Counted from the first letter of the stretch, positions 55,208 through 63,945 are shown. The stretch is 64,000 nucleotides of DNA from Porticoccus sp964395715 (GCA_964395715.1 CAYNAU010000004.1:260111-324110); one strand, 5' to 3'. A program made the numbers and translations. The notes: generated by a model from the sequence alone, not told the origin.

Positions 55208-55720
55208 TTAATTCAGAATTTCTTCTACGCTCTTGCCGCGTTTTGCAGCAACTTCTTCCGGAGAACGCATGTTTTTCAGTGCCTTGAAGGTTGCACGCAC
55301 AACATTCACCGGGTTGGTAGAGCCATAACATTTGGCCAGTACGTTTTGCACACCTGCGATTTCAAGCACGGCACGCATCGCACCACCGGCAATGACACCC
55401 GTACCGTCAGAAGCTGGCTGCATATAAACTTTCGATGCACCGTGATTGGCTTTTGTCGGGTACTGGATGGTTGTGCCCTTCAGGTCAACCTGGATCATGT
55501 TGCGACGGGCGGACTCCATAGCTTTCTGGATAGCCTGGGGTACTTCACGGGCTTTACCGCGACCAAAGCCAACTTTGCCATTGCCATCACCAACTACAGT
55601 CAGTGCGGTAAAGGCAAAAATACGCCCACCTTTTACAGTTTTGGCAACACGGTTGACCTGTACCAGTTTTTCCTGGAGGCCTTCATCCGCGGCTGCTGTA
55701 TCTTTCTGATCTCTCGACAT
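55208..55720 (-). CDS. rpsE: 30S ribosomal protein S5
   Basis: A 170-aa S5 with the double-stranded RNA-binding N-terminal region (KTVKGGRIFAFTALTVVGD) and the C-terminal domain. Spc operon. Confidence 0.98.
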   Translation of the reverse strand: MSRDQKDTAAADEGLQEKLVQVNRVAKTVKGGRIFAFTALTVVGDGNGKVGFGRGKAREVPQAIQKAMESARRNMIQVDLKGTTIQYPTKANHGASKVYMQPASDGTGVIAGGAMRAVLEIAGVQNVLAKCYGSTNPVNVVRATFKALKNMRSPEEVAAKRGKSVEEILN

Positions 55721-55732
55721 AACGGTAAACCT

Positions 55733-56083
55733 TTAGAATTCCAGTCCGGCTTCACGGGCGGCATCCGCCAGAGCCTTTACACGACCGTGATATTTGAAAC
55801 CACTGCGGTCAAATGCTACCTGAGTGATACCTGCTTCTTTTGCACGTTCAGCAATCAATGTGCCGACAGTTTTTGCAGCGTCAACATTGCCTGTCTGGCC
55901 AGCACGCAGGGACTTGTCCAACGTAGAAGCGCTGGCCAGCACGGTTCCACCATCAGGAGAAATCACTTGCGCGTAAATATGACGCGGCGTGCGATTCACA
56001 CACAGACGGTTGGCTCCCAACTCGCGGATCTTGCAGCGGGCACGGCGTGCACGACGCAAACGTGATTGTTTCTTGTCGCTCAT
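55733..56083 (-). CDS. rplR: 50S ribosomal protein L18
   Basis: A 116-aa L18, which binds 5S rRNA. The RLCVNRTPRHIYAQVI and VAFDRSGFKYHGRVKALAD segments are typical. Confidence 0.97.
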   Translation of the reverse strand: MSDKKQSRLRRARRARCKIRELGANRLCVNRTPRHIYAQVISPDGGTVLASASTLDKSLRAGQTGNVDAAKTVGTLIAERAKEAGITQVAFDRSGFKYHGRVKALADAAREAGLEF

Positions 56084-56092
56084 AATCCTGAC

Positions 56093-56626
56093 CTACTTCT
56101 TCTTCGCTTCTTTACGTAATACTTGCTCATCCGCATAACGAACACCTTTACCTTTATAGGGCTCTGGCGGGCGGTAAGCTCTGATTTCTGATGCCACCTG
56201 GCCAAGCAATTGCTTGTCGGCGGACTTCAAAACGATTTCAGTCTGACTGGGTGTTTCGGCAGTGACACCTTCGGGCAGACTGTACTCAACCGGATGGGAG
56301 AAGCCGAGGGTCAGATTGACCTTGTTACCCTGTGCCTGAGCACGGTAACCAACACCGATCAACTGCAGCTTTTTCTCAAAACCTGCACTGACACCAACAA
56401 CCATGTTGTTTACCAGCGCACGAGTTGTGCCCGCCAGTGCATTGGCCTGCTTGCTGCCATCTTTCGGTGAAAATGTCAGCACATTGTCATCTTGTTTGAT
56501 TTCAACATTGCCGCTAACAGCAAGAGACAACGAGCTTTTGCCACCTTTGACAATAATTTCGCTGGGGCTGAGTGTGACCTCTACGCCAGCCGGCAATGTG
56601 ACCGGATTTTTTGCAACTCTAGACAT
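56093..56626 (-). CDS. rplF: 50S ribosomal protein L6
   Basis: A 177-aa L6 beginning MSRVAKNPV and with the C-terminal RAYRPPEPYKGKGVRY. ATG 56626 gives the standard start; a longer open frame runs into rpsH. Confidence 0.97.
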   Translation of the reverse strand: MSRVAKNPVTLPAGVEVTLSPSEIIVKGGKSSLSLAVSGNVEIKQDDNVLTFSPKDGSKQANALAGTTRALVNNMVVGVSAGFEKKLQLIGVGYRAQAQGNKVNLTLGFSHPVEYSLPEGVTAETPSQTEIVLKSADKQLLGQVASEIRAYRPPEPYKGKGVRYADEQVLRKEAKKK

Positions 56627-56639
56627 CTCGACTATCCCG

Positions 56640-57032
56640 TTAGAATACTGTGCAGAGAACCTCGCCACCGACACCGGCTGCGCGAGCTGCACGATCTGTC
56701 ATCACACCCTTGCTGGTGGAAACGATCGCCACACCCAAGCCGCCACGTACGCTTGGCAGTTCTTTGGAGCCGGCATATTGACGCAGGCCTGGACGGCTGT
56801 AACGGTCAATCGCCTCGATCACCGGCTTGCCTTCAAAATATTTCAGGCTCAGCGTCAGCTCGGGCTTGGTACCTTCAGCCACACTCCAATCGTTAATGTA
56901 ACCCTCTTCCTGTAGAACTTTGGCAACCGCCACTTTCAGTTTGGAAGAAGGCATAGTGACATCTTTCTTGGCCGTCATCTGCGCGTTGCGGATACGGGTC
57001 AGCATGTCTGCCAATGAATCTTGCATGCTCAT
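56640..57032 (-). CDS. rpsH: 30S ribosomal protein S8
   Basis: A 130-aa S8 with MSMQDSLADMLTRIRNAQ and the C-terminal GVGGEVLCTVF. In E. coli S8 regulates the spc operon by binding its mRNA. Confidence 0.98.
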   Translation of the reverse strand: MSMQDSLADMLTRIRNAQMTAKKDVTMPSSKLKVAVAKVLQEEGYINDWSVAEGTKPELTLSLKYFEGKPVIEAIDRYSRPGLRQYAGSKELPSVRGGLGVAIVSTSKGVMTDRAARAAGVGGEVLCTVF

Positions 57033-57058
57033 CAGTTCAGTTCCTCAATTTACCGCGC

Positions 57059-57364
57059 TTACCAGCTCGCCTTAACCAGGCCAGGTACGTCACCGCGCAT
57101 GGCGGCTTCACGTAATTTGTTACGACACAGGCCAAACTTGCGATACACCGCGTGCGGACGACCAGTCTGACGACAGCGACGTTGCTGACGGCTCGGGCTG
57201 GCATTGCGTGGCAGTTGTTGCAGTTTCAGCTGTGCTTCCCAACGCTCGTCATCTGAACTGGAAGCACTGTTAATCACGGCTTTCAGTGCAGTACGTTTGT
57301 CTGCATATTTGGCAACTGTACGCGCACGTTTCTTTTCGCGTTCAATCATGGATCTTTTGGCCAT
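57059..57364 (-). CDS. rpsN: 30S ribosomal protein S14
   Basis: A 101-aa S14, the long form. It starts MAKRSMIEREKKR and ends LVKASW; the zinc CxxC pairs of the short form are absent. ATG 57364 is chosen over the in-frame codons further upstream. Confidence 0.97.
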   Translation of the reverse strand: MAKRSMIEREKKRARTVAKYADKRTALKAVINSASSSDDERWEAQLKLQQLPRNASPSRQQRRCRQTGRPHAVYRKFGLCRNKLREAAMRGDVPGLVKASW

Positions 57365-57374
57365 TTCTCTCACC

Positions 57375-57914
57375 TCATCCTTTCAGCGGGAAGCTGAATG
57401 CACGCAGCAATGCACGACCTTCATCATCGGTGCGAGCTGTCGTTGTAATCGTGATGTCCAAACCGCGCAGGGCGTCCACCTTGTCATATTCAATTTCCGG
57501 GAAAATGATCTGCTCTGTTACGCCCATGGCAAAGTTGCCGCGGCCATCAAATGACTTGGGGCTGATGCCACGGAAATCGCGGATGCGCGGGATCGCAATA
57601 GAAATCAGGCGCTCCAGGAATTCATACATGCGCTCGCTGCGCAGCGTTACCTTACAGCCAATCGGCCAGCCTTCACGCACTTTGAACCCGGCGATGGATT
57701 TGCGCGCCTTGGTGATCACTGGCTTTTGACCTGCAATCAACGTCATATCGGCAACTGCACTTTCCAGCGCTTTTTTATCACCGAGGGCTTCACCTACACC
57801 CATGTTCAGAGTGATTTTGGTGATTTTCGGCACTTCCATTACGTTCGCCAGACCCAGCTCTTCTTTCAGCTTGGGGGCGATTTCTTTTGTGTAAACTTCT
57901 TTCAGCCTTGCCAT
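57375..57914 (-). CDS. rplE: 50S ribosomal protein L5
   Basis: A 179-aa L5, which binds 5S rRNA and contacts the P-site tRNA. The PKITKITLNMGVGEA and FRGISPKSFDGRGN segments are typical. Confidence 0.98.
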   Translation of the reverse strand: MARLKEVYTKEIAPKLKEELGLANVMEVPKITKITLNMGVGEALGDKKALESAVADMTLIAGQKPVITKARKSIAGFKVREGWPIGCKVTLRSERMYEFLERLISIAIPRIRDFRGISPKSFDGRGNFAMGVTEQIIFPEIEYDKVDALRGLDITITTTARTDDEGRALLRAFSFPLKG

Positions 57915-57931
57915 GTCAGTTTCCTGTCAAA

Positions 57932-58249
57932 TTAGGCGTCAACGGCATTGCCGTCGGACTTGAAAATGCGAATCTTTTTGCCGTTCTCCACAACCTTGAA
58001 ACCAATGCGGTCGGCCTTGTTGGCCACAGGGTTGAAGATAGCCACATTCGAAGCCTGGATTGGGGCTTCTTTCTCAATGATGCCGCCGGCAATGTTCATC
58101 TGCGGGTTCGGTTTCTGATGTTTTTTCATCATGTTGACACCGGAAATCAGCAGGCGACCATCGTCTTGGACTTTCAGCACTTTGCCGCGCTTGCCCTTGT
58201 CTTTGCCAGCAATCACGATGACATCATCATCACGTTTGATCTTGCGCAT
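57932..58249 (-). CDS. rplX: 50S ribosomal protein L24
   Basis: A 105-aa L24 with the KOW motif (VIVIAGKDKGKRGKVLKV). Spc operon. Confidence 0.97.
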   Translation of the reverse strand: MRKIKRDDDVIVIAGKDKGKRGKVLKVQDDGRLLISGVNMMKKHQKPNPQMNIAGGIIEKEAPIQASNVAIFNPVANKADRIGFKVVENGKKIRIFKSDGNAVDA

Positions 58250-58270
58250 AACTCTTTCCTCTCCTCCGGC

Positions 58271-58639
58271 TTAGAGCACTTCTGGTGCCAGAGAGATAAT
58301 TTTCATAAACCGCTCACTGCGCAGCTCACGGGTCACAGGCCCGAAGATGCGGGTGCCAATCGGCGCCAGCTGCGTGTTCAGAAGAACCGCGGCATTGTCA
58401 TCAAACTTGATCAGGCTGCCGTCCTGACGACGCACACCTTTTTTGGTGCGAACCACAACTGCATTCATCACCTGACCTTTTTTCACCTTGCCGCGCGGAA
58501 TCGCTTCCTTGACGGTAACCTTGATAATGTCACCCACGCTGGCGTAGCGACGGTGTGAACCGCCCAGAACCTTGATACACATAACACGGCGTGCACCACT
58601 GTTGTCTGCCACATCCAGATAACTTTCTGTCTGAATCAT
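58271..58639 (-). CDS. rplN: 50S ribosomal protein L14
   Basis: A 122-aa L14 with MIQTESYLDVADNSGARRV and the C-terminal RFMKIISLAPEVL. It is the first gene of the spc operon by E. coli convention, but only 34 bp separate it from rpsQ, so no separate promoter is obvious. Confidence 0.98.
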   Translation of the reverse strand: MIQTESYLDVADNSGARRVMCIKVLGGSHRRYASVGDIIKVTVKEAIPRGKVKKGQVMNAVVVRTKKGVRRQDGSLIKFDDNAAVLLNTQLAPIGTRIFGPVTRELRSERFMKIISLAPEVL

Positions 58640-58673
58640 CGTATTTCTCCGATCCCGTTACTGCTTACGCCGA

Positions 58674-58940
58674 TCAAACTTCGGCAGCACGCTCATCAAT
58701 GTTGACCAGCGTCCAGGATTTTGTTTTGGACAGTGGACGAGTTTCCGCAATAGTCACCTGATCACCGGCGCGACACTGGTTCTCTTCATCGTGCGCTTTG
58801 ATTTTGGTGGACTTGTTGACAATCTTTCCGTACACCGGGTGCTTTACACGGCGCTCAATCAGTACGGTGATGGACTTATCCATCTTGTCACTGATGACAC
58901 GGCCAGATAGCGTACGAGCGCTTTTCTCTACTTCACTCAT
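58674..58940 (-). CDS. rpsQ: 30S ribosomal protein S17
   Basis: An 88-aa S17 with the OB-fold core LSGRVISDKMDKSITVLIER. It lies 1 bp after rpmC. Confidence 0.97.
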   Translation of the reverse strand: MSEVEKSARTLSGRVISDKMDKSITVLIERRVKHPVYGKIVNKSTKIKAHDEENQCRAGDQVTIAETRPLSKTKSWTLVNIDERAAEV

Positions 58941-58941
58941 C

Positions 58942-59133
58942 TCAGTTACCTGCCTTCTCGTTCAGCACAGTCTTGACACGAGCAATATCGAGCCGCGTCT
59001 CTTTAACTTTGTGGCTTTGTCCCAGTTGGCCAGTCGCAGCTTGCATACGCAGCTTGAATTGCTGCTCGCGCAACTGAAGCAACTCCTGGTTCAGTTCTTC
59101 AACTGACTTTTCACGTAATTCGCTGGCTTTCAT
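58942..59133 (-). CDS. rpmC: 50S ribosomal protein L29
   Basis: A 63-aa helical L29 (MKASELREKSVEELNQELLQ). ATG 59133 overlaps the rplP stop (TGATG), which indicates coupled translation. Confidence 0.97.
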   Translation of the reverse strand: MKASELREKSVEELNQELLQLREQQFKLRMQAATGQLGQSHKVKETRLDIARVKTVLNEKAGN

Positions 59134-59546
59134 CACATCACCGACCGTTTAACAAAGGAAGTTTGTACCGGCAGTTTGGCTGCAGCGAGAGCAAAAGCTT
59201 CACGCGCCAGTTCTTCGGAAACACCTTCCATTTCGTAGAGGACTTTACCGGGACGAATCTGCGCAACCCAGTACTCCACGTTACCTTTACCTTTACCCAT
59301 CCGCACTTCGAGAGGCTTATTGGAGATCGGCTTGTCAGGGAATACCCTGATCCAGATCTTTCCGCCCCGCTTAATGTGACGGGTCATTGCCCGACGAGCA
59401 GATTCAATCTGACGCGCGGTAATACGACCGCGTGCAGTGGCCTTCAGGCCGTACTCGCCAAAGCTTACTTTGCTACCGCGCAATGCCAGGCCACGGTTGC
59501 GACCCTTCTGTTGCTTACGGAATTTTGTACGTTTCGGTTGCAGCAT
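59133..59546 (-). CDS. rplP: 50S ribosomal protein L16
   Basis: A 137-aa L16 with MLQPKRTKFRKQQKGRNRG and the conserved RMGKGKGNVEYWVAQIRPG region at the peptidyl transferase centre side. Confidence 0.98.
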   Translation of the reverse strand: MLQPKRTKFRKQQKGRNRGLALRGSKVSFGEYGLKATARGRITARQIESARRAMTRHIKRGGKIWIRVFPDKPISNKPLEVRMGKGKGNVEYWVAQIRPGKVLYEMEGVSEELAREAFALAAAKLPVQTSFVKRSVM

Positions 59547-59571
59547 CTCGCTTGACCCTTAACTCGCAAAC

Positions 59572-60252
59572 TTACTTCTTTTTAGCCGGTGCTTTTTTGG
59601 CTGGCGCTTGCGCCGCCTCTTCACCACCAATGACTTCACCCTTGAAGATCCAAACCTTGACACCAATGATGCCGTAGGTGGTTGAACCTTCTGCTGTACC
59701 GTAATCAATGTCGGCACGCAGTGTATGCAGGGGCACTCGACCCTCGCGGTACCACTCGGTCCGGGCAATCTCGGCACCGCCAAGACGACCACTAACCTGA
59801 ATCTTGATGCCCTTGGCACCTTGACGCATGGCATTCTGCACAGCGCGTTTCATGGCGCGGCGGAACATCACACGACGCTCCAACTGCTGAGCCACGTTCT
59901 GGGCTACCAGCGTGGCGTCGAGATCGGGCTTACGCACCTCTTCAATATTGATATGAACAGGAACACCCATCTGCGCTGACACTTCATTGCGCAGGGATTC
60001 CACATCCTCACCCTTCTTGCCGATCACAATGCCTGGACGGGCAGTGTGAATGGTGATGCGCGCGCTTTGCGCCGGGCGCTCAATCTCGATACGACTCACT
60101 GAGGCATGGGCCAGCTTTTTACTGATGAAATCCCTAACCTTCAGGTCGGCGTTCAGTTTGTCTGCATAGTCTTTCTGGCTGGCGTACCAAACAGAGGTAT
60201 GCTTTTTAACAATACCCAGACGAATGCCAGTTGGATGTACTTTCTGACCCAT
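59572..60252 (-). CDS. rpsC: 30S ribosomal protein S3
   Basis: A 226-aa S3 with the KH domain (GKKGEDVESLRNEVSAQ) and a C-terminal Ala/Lys-rich tail (AAQAPAKKAPAKKK). Its ATG shares one base with the rplV stop. Confidence 0.98.
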   Translation of the reverse strand: MGQKVHPTGIRLGIVKKHTSVWYASQKDYADKLNADLKVRDFISKKLAHASVSRIEIERPAQSARITIHTARPGIVIGKKGEDVESLRNEVSAQMGVPVHINIEEVRKPDLDATLVAQNVAQQLERRVMFRRAMKRAVQNAMRQGAKGIKIQVSGRLGGAEIARTEWYREGRVPLHTLRADIDYGTAEGSTTYGIIGVKVWIFKGEVIGGEEAAQAPAKKAPAKKK

Positions 60253-60599
60253 TAAACGGTCTCCTCGTCGGCAACTTTTACGGTGATATGACAGGAGCGC
60301 TTGAAAATCCGGTCAGCACGGCCCTTTGCACGGGGCTTAATGCGCTTCATGGTCGTGCCTTCGTCCACAAAAATGGTCGATACACGCAGCTCATCCACAT
60401 CTGCACCTTCATTGTGCTCGGCATTTGCAATCGCAGACTCGAGCACTTTCTTAATAATCGCGGCGCCTTTTTTAGGGCTGAAAGCCAGAATATCCAGGGC
60501 TTCTTCAACCGCTTTGCCACGCACCTGATCGGCCACCAGACGAGCTTTCTGAGCTGACAGTCTGACTCCGCGTAATTTTGCTGCTACTTCCACAGTCAT
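60252..60599 (-). CDS. rplV: 50S ribosomal protein L22
   Basis: A 115-aa L22. The extended loop that lines the exit tunnel is visible as MKRIKPRAKGRADRIFKRSCH. S10 operon. Confidence 0.98.
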   Translation of the reverse strand: MTVEVAAKLRGVRLSAQKARLVADQVRGKAVEEALDILAFSPKKGAAIIKKVLESAIANAEHNEGADVDELRVSTIFVDEGTTMKRIKPRAKGRADRIFKRSCHITVKVADEETV

Positions 60600-60618
60600 C
60601 TACCTCTCAAACCGCCGC

Positions 60619-60894
60619 TTAGCGCTTGGCCTTTTTATCCGCGACATGGCCGCGGTAAGTGCGGGTCGGAGCAAACTCACCGAGTTTATGCCCAACCATT
60701 TCTTCGTTGACCAACACCGGTACGTGTTGACGGCCGTTGTGTACGGCAATCGTCAAACCGACCATATCGGGACTGATCATGGAACGACGCGACCAGGTTT
60801 TGATCGGACGTCTATCATTTTTTTCCAGCGCTTCATCAACCTTCTTAATCAGGTGCAGATCGATGAATGGGCCTTTTTTGAGAGAGCGTGGCAC
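60619..60894 (-). CDS. rpsS: 30S ribosomal protein S19
   Basis: A 91-aa S19 with MPRSLKKGPFIDLHLIKKV and HKLGEFAPTRTYRGH. S10 operon. Confidence 0.98.
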   Translation of the reverse strand: MPRSLKKGPFIDLHLIKKVDEALEKNDRRPIKTWSRRSMISPDMVGLTIAVHNGRQHVPVLVNEEMVGHKLGEFAPTRTYRGHVADKKAKR

Positions 60895-60917
60895 TATAGT
60901 TTCCTCTTCTCTATCAA

Positions 60918-61742
60918 TTACTTGCCGCGACGGCGCACAATCATATTGTCAGTGCGCTTGTTCTTGCGGGTTTTGTAACCCTTGGTGGGAACACCCCAAG
61001 GAGTCACCGGATGACGACCACCGGAAGTACGACCTTCACCACCACCATGGGGGTGATCAACCGGGTTCATAACAACACCACGAACCGTAGGTCTTACACC
61101 GCGCCAACGTGTGGCACCGGCTTTACCCAGGGAGCGCAGGTTGTGCTCGCTGTTGGAAACCTCACCAATAGTGGCACGGCACTCAACAGGCACTTTACGC
61201 ATTTCACCACTGCGCAGTCGCAGCGTGGCATATTGACCTTCACGGGCGACCAGCTGTACTGCCGCACCGGCACTGCGTGCCAACTGGGCACCTTTGCCGG
61301 GCTTCATTTCCACGCAGTGGATAACAGTACCAACCGGCATATTGCGCAGGGGCAGCGTGTTGCCAACCTTGATAGCGGCATCCACACCAGACTGCACGGT
61401 GTCACCGGCCTGCAGACCTTTAGGTGCAATAATGTAGCGGCGCTCACCATCGGCATAGCACAGCAGTGCAATATAAGGAGTACGGTTTGGGTCGTATTCC
61501 AGACGCTCGACTTTCGCAGGCACACCATCCTTCTGGCGCTTGAAGTCAATGACGCGATAATGCTGCTTGTGACCACCACCCACATGACGGGTAGTGATAC
61601 GGCCATTGTTGTTACGACCACCGGACTTGTTTTTCTTTTCCAGCAAAGGAGCGTAGGGCGCACCTTTATGCAGGTTCGGGTTGACGACGCTGACTACAAA
61701 GCGGCGTCCGGGAGACGTTGGCTTTCTCTTTACAACAGGCAT
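60918..61742 (-). CDS. rplB: 50S ribosomal protein L2
   Basis: A 274-aa L2, needed for subunit association and peptidyl transferase function. The conserved MNPVDHPHGGGEGRTSGGRH loop holds the key histidine. Confidence 0.98.
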   Translation of the reverse strand: MPVVKRKPTSPGRRFVVSVVNPNLHKGAPYAPLLEKKNKSGGRNNNGRITTRHVGGGHKQHYRVIDFKRQKDGVPAKVERLEYDPNRTPYIALLCYADGERRYIIAPKGLQAGDTVQSGVDAAIKVGNTLPLRNMPVGTVIHCVEMKPGKGAQLARSAGAAVQLVAREGQYATLRLRSGEMRKVPVECRATIGEVSNSEHNLRSLGKAGATRWRGVRPTVRGVVMNPVDHPHGGGEGRTSGGRHPVTPWGVPTKGYKTRKNKRTDNMIVRRRGK

Positions 61743-61754
61743 CTCAACAACCCC

Positions 61755-62051
61755 TTACTCAGTAACCGCAAAGTCAATTTCTTGACCTTGCTCTAAACGA
61801 ACGTAAGCTTTTTTCCAGTCGGAGCGCTTGCCCAGACCAAAGCGAGTACGCTTGGTTTTACCCTTTACGTTGGCAACCCGAACATCGGCCACCTTGACGT
61901 CAAACAACTGTTCAACTGCCGCCTTCACTTGGGGCTTGGTTGCATCACCAGTCACCTTGAACACAACCAGGTTCTGGGCATCCGCAGCAACGGCAGTTTT
62001 TTCTGTAATGTGCGGTCTCAGCAGCACATTGAAGATGCGCTCTTGATTCAT
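61755..62051 (-). CDS. rplW: 50S ribosomal protein L23
   Basis: A 98-aa L23, docking site for trigger factor and SRP at the exit tunnel. It overlaps rplD by 4 nt. Confidence 0.97.
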   Translation of the reverse strand: MNQERIFNVLLRPHITEKTAVAADAQNLVVFKVTGDATKPQVKAAVEQLFDVKVADVRVANVKGKTKRTRFGLGKRSDWKKAYVRLEQGQEIDFAVTE

Positions 62052-62662
62052 ACCAGCATCTCCTCAATTTTTTTCAGCGCAGGCACAGTTACCAGCACTT
62101 TTTCAAAACGAATCAGGCTGACCGGGTCCAGACCTACGGCATCGCGCACATCCACTTTATGCAGATTGCGGGATGACAGGTACAGGTTCTCGGTAACCTC
62201 TTCGGTCACGATCAGCACGTCCTGAACACCGTAATCGCCCAGCTTCTGCACCAGCGCTTTGGTTTTCGGCGCTTCGAGGTCGAAGGACTCAACAACCACC
62301 AAACGCTCTTGGCGCGCCAGCTCAGACATAATCGAACGCAGTGCTGCGCGGTACATCTTGCGATTCAGCTTCTGGGAGTGATCCTGAGGCTTGGCAGCAA
62401 AGGTCACACCACCGGAGCGCCAGATCGGGGAGCGAATGGTTCCCGCACGCGCACGACCAGTGCCCTTCTGACGCCAGGGCTTCTTACCACCACCACTGAC
62501 TTCGGAGCGCGTCTTTTGAGCACGAGTACCCTGACGAGCGCCGGCCAGATAGGCGGTGACCGCCTGGTGAACCAGATCCTGATTAAACTCTTTGCCAAAA
62601 GCGACGTCAGAAACCTCTACAGTTCCCGCATTACCTTTGGGTGTTGCAATATTCAATTCCAT
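62048..62662 (-). CDS. rplD: 50S ribosomal protein L4
   Basis: A 204-aa L4 with the tunnel loop GGGKKPWRQKGTGRARAGT. In E. coli L4 represses its own operon through the S10 leader by attenuation and translation control; whether the different leader seen here supports that is open. Confidence 0.98.
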   Translation of the reverse strand: MELNIATPKGNAGTVEVSDVAFGKEFNQDLVHQAVTAYLAGARQGTRAQKTRSEVSGGGKKPWRQKGTGRARAGTIRSPIWRSGGVTFAAKPQDHSQKLNRKMYRAALRSIMSELARQERLVVVESFDLEAPKTKALVQKLGDYGVQDVLIVTEEVTENLYLSSRNLHKVDVRDAVGLDPVSLIRFEKVLVTVPALKKIEEMLV

Positions 62663-62673
62663 CGATGATCCCC

Positions 62674-63309
62674 TCAGCCCTTCACAGCAGCACGAATGAT
62701 CACGTCACCACCCGGCGCACCAGGCACTGCACCTTTAACAAGCAGCAGATTACGCTCAGCATCGACACGGACAACTTCAAGATTTTGTGTAGTTACACGC
62801 TCAGCACCCATGTGGCCACTCATCTTCTTACCTTTGAAGACACGGCCGGGAGTCTGACACTGACCGATAGAGCCAGGTGCGCGGTGAGACAGGGAGTTAC
62901 CGTGCGTAGCATCCTGCATGCTGAAATTCCAGCGCTTGATGACACCCTGAAAACCTTTACCTTTCGAGGTTCCAGTCACGTCAATTTTCTGACCAGCCTC
63001 AAACTGCTCAACACTGATGGTGCTGCCAACCTGCAGCTCATCCTGAACACCGTCCACACGGAATTCCCAGCAGCCACGACCCGCCTCAACACTCGCCTTG
63101 GCGAAATGGCCGGCTTCGGACTTGCTGACACGTGAAACGCGACGGGCACCAGTGGTCACCTGCACAGCTGTATAGCCGTCAGTTTCACCGGTCTTAATTT
63201 GTGTAATACGATTGGGCTCTGCCTCGATCACAGTGACCGGGATAGAAACACCTTCGTCGGTAAATACGCGAGTCATGCCACATTTGCGGCCGACAATACC
63301 AATAGTCAT
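62674..63309 (-). CDS. rplC: 50S ribosomal protein L3
   Basis: A 211-aa L3 with MTIGIVGRKCGMTRVF and the loop that carries the methylated glutamine in E. coli (GSIGQCQTPGRVFKGKKMSGH). It is separated from rpsJ by an unusually long 109-bp gap. Confidence 0.98.
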   Translation of the reverse strand: MTIGIVGRKCGMTRVFTDEGVSIPVTVIEAEPNRITQIKTGETDGYTAVQVTTGARRVSRVSKSEAGHFAKASVEAGRGCWEFRVDGVQDELQVGSTISVEQFEAGQKIDVTGTSKGKGFQGVIKRWNFSMQDATHGNSLSHRAPGSIGQCQTPGRVFKGKKMSGHMGAERVTTQNLEVVRVDAERNLLLVKGAVPGAPGGDVIIRAAVKG

Positions 63310-63372
63310 TTGAGTAACCTCATAGTGTACGGGGCTGTTACCCGCTATGGCCGCCCATTTCAGAGCGTTACA

Positions 63373-63405
63373 CCCACCCGGCGTTGGCCGGGCCTGGGTT
63401 TTTTT
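63373..63405 (+). terminator. intrinsic terminator on the strand antisense to the ribosomal operon
   Basis: Plus-strand CCCA-CCCGGC, loop GTTG, GCCGGG-CC-TGGG followed by seven Ts. It faces against the operon, within the rpsJ-rplC gap. On the operon strand the same bases form a hairpin without a U-tract. Confidence 0.6.
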
Positions 63406-63418
63406 GTTGCAATACTGC

Positions 63419-63730
63419 TTATGTCAGGCTGATTTGAACCTCAACACCAGCAGCCAGATCCAGCTTCATCAATGCATCGACAGTCTTTTCTGTCGGTTCA
63501 ACAATATCCAGCAAACGTTTGTGAGTGCGGATTTCATATTGATCTCGCGCATCTTTATTAACGTGCGGTGAAATCAATACAGTAAAGCGTTCTTTGCGAG
63601 TCGGCAGCGGAATGGGACCACGAATCTGGGCGCCGGTACGCTTGGCCGTTTCAACGATTTCCTGAGTAGAAGCATCAATCAACTTGTGATCAAAGGCTTT
63701 CAGGCGAATACGAATGCGTTGATCCTGCAT
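63419..63730 (-). CDS. rpsJ: 30S ribosomal protein S10 (NusE)
   Basis: A 103-aa S10 starting MQDQRIRIRLKAFDHKLID. S10 is also the antitermination factor NusE, which with NusB binds boxA RNA. ATG 63730 is chosen: GGAG lies 9 nt upstream, and the longer open frame runs through the promoter. The gene has its own strong promoter and a leader with a boxA-like sequence next to its ribosome-binding site. Confidence 0.98.
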   Translation of the reverse strand: MQDQRIRIRLKAFDHKLIDASTQEIVETAKRTGAQIRGPIPLPTRKERFTVLISPHVNKDARDQYEIRTHKRLLDIVEPTEKTVDALMKLDLAAGVEVQISLT

Positions 63731-63746
63731 GGAATCAAACTCCAAC

Positions 63747-63759
63747 TGTTTAAAGAGCC
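63747..63759 (-). promoter_or_regulatory. boxA-like element in the rpsJ leader
   Basis: Minus-strand GGCTCTTTAAACA closely matches the boxA consensus (TGCTCTTTAACA). It ends 3 nt before the GGAG ribosome-binding site of rpsJ. Confidence 0.55.
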
Positions 63760-63765
63760 ATCGAA

Positions 63766-63780
63766 CCCCGCTCATCGGGG
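63766..63780 (-). promoter_or_regulatory. small hairpin in the rpsJ leader
   Basis: CCCCG and CGGGG flank a five-base loop, just before the boxA-like element on the transcript. Confidence 0.45.
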
Positions 63781-63800
63781 CCCGGAAAAATGGAGGCGAG

Positions 63801-63829
63801 ATTCTAAGTCCGCCCCCAACCTCTGTCAA
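63801..63829 (-). promoter_or_regulatory. sigma-70 promoter of the S10 operon
   Basis: On the minus strand a perfect TTGACA and TAGAAT are separated by 17 bp, followed by a CTCGCC discriminator. The predicted leader is about 65 nt. Confidence 0.85.
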
Positions 63830-63901
63830 GGGAAATTCCTGTCACAATCCCAGGAATTTTTTACCGCTGCCCATGCCTCTAAAGAGATTCCTCACAGCGA
63901 T

Positions 63902-63926
63902 AAAAAGGGGGCCCCTGAGGGCCCCC
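63902..63926 (-). terminator. terminator of tuf
   Basis: On the minus strand GGGGGCCC and GGGCCCCC form an 8-bp stem with a 4-nt loop, followed by five Ts. It separates tuf from the S10 operon. Confidence 0.88.
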
Positions 63927-63945
63927 ACACTCTATTCAGAATGTT

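Noticed and set aside
55058..56065. 335-codon plus-strand open frame across rpmD, rpsE and rplR
   Set aside because: Antisense shadow across three ribosomal protein genes, with Cys- and Thr-rich composition that does not look like a protein.
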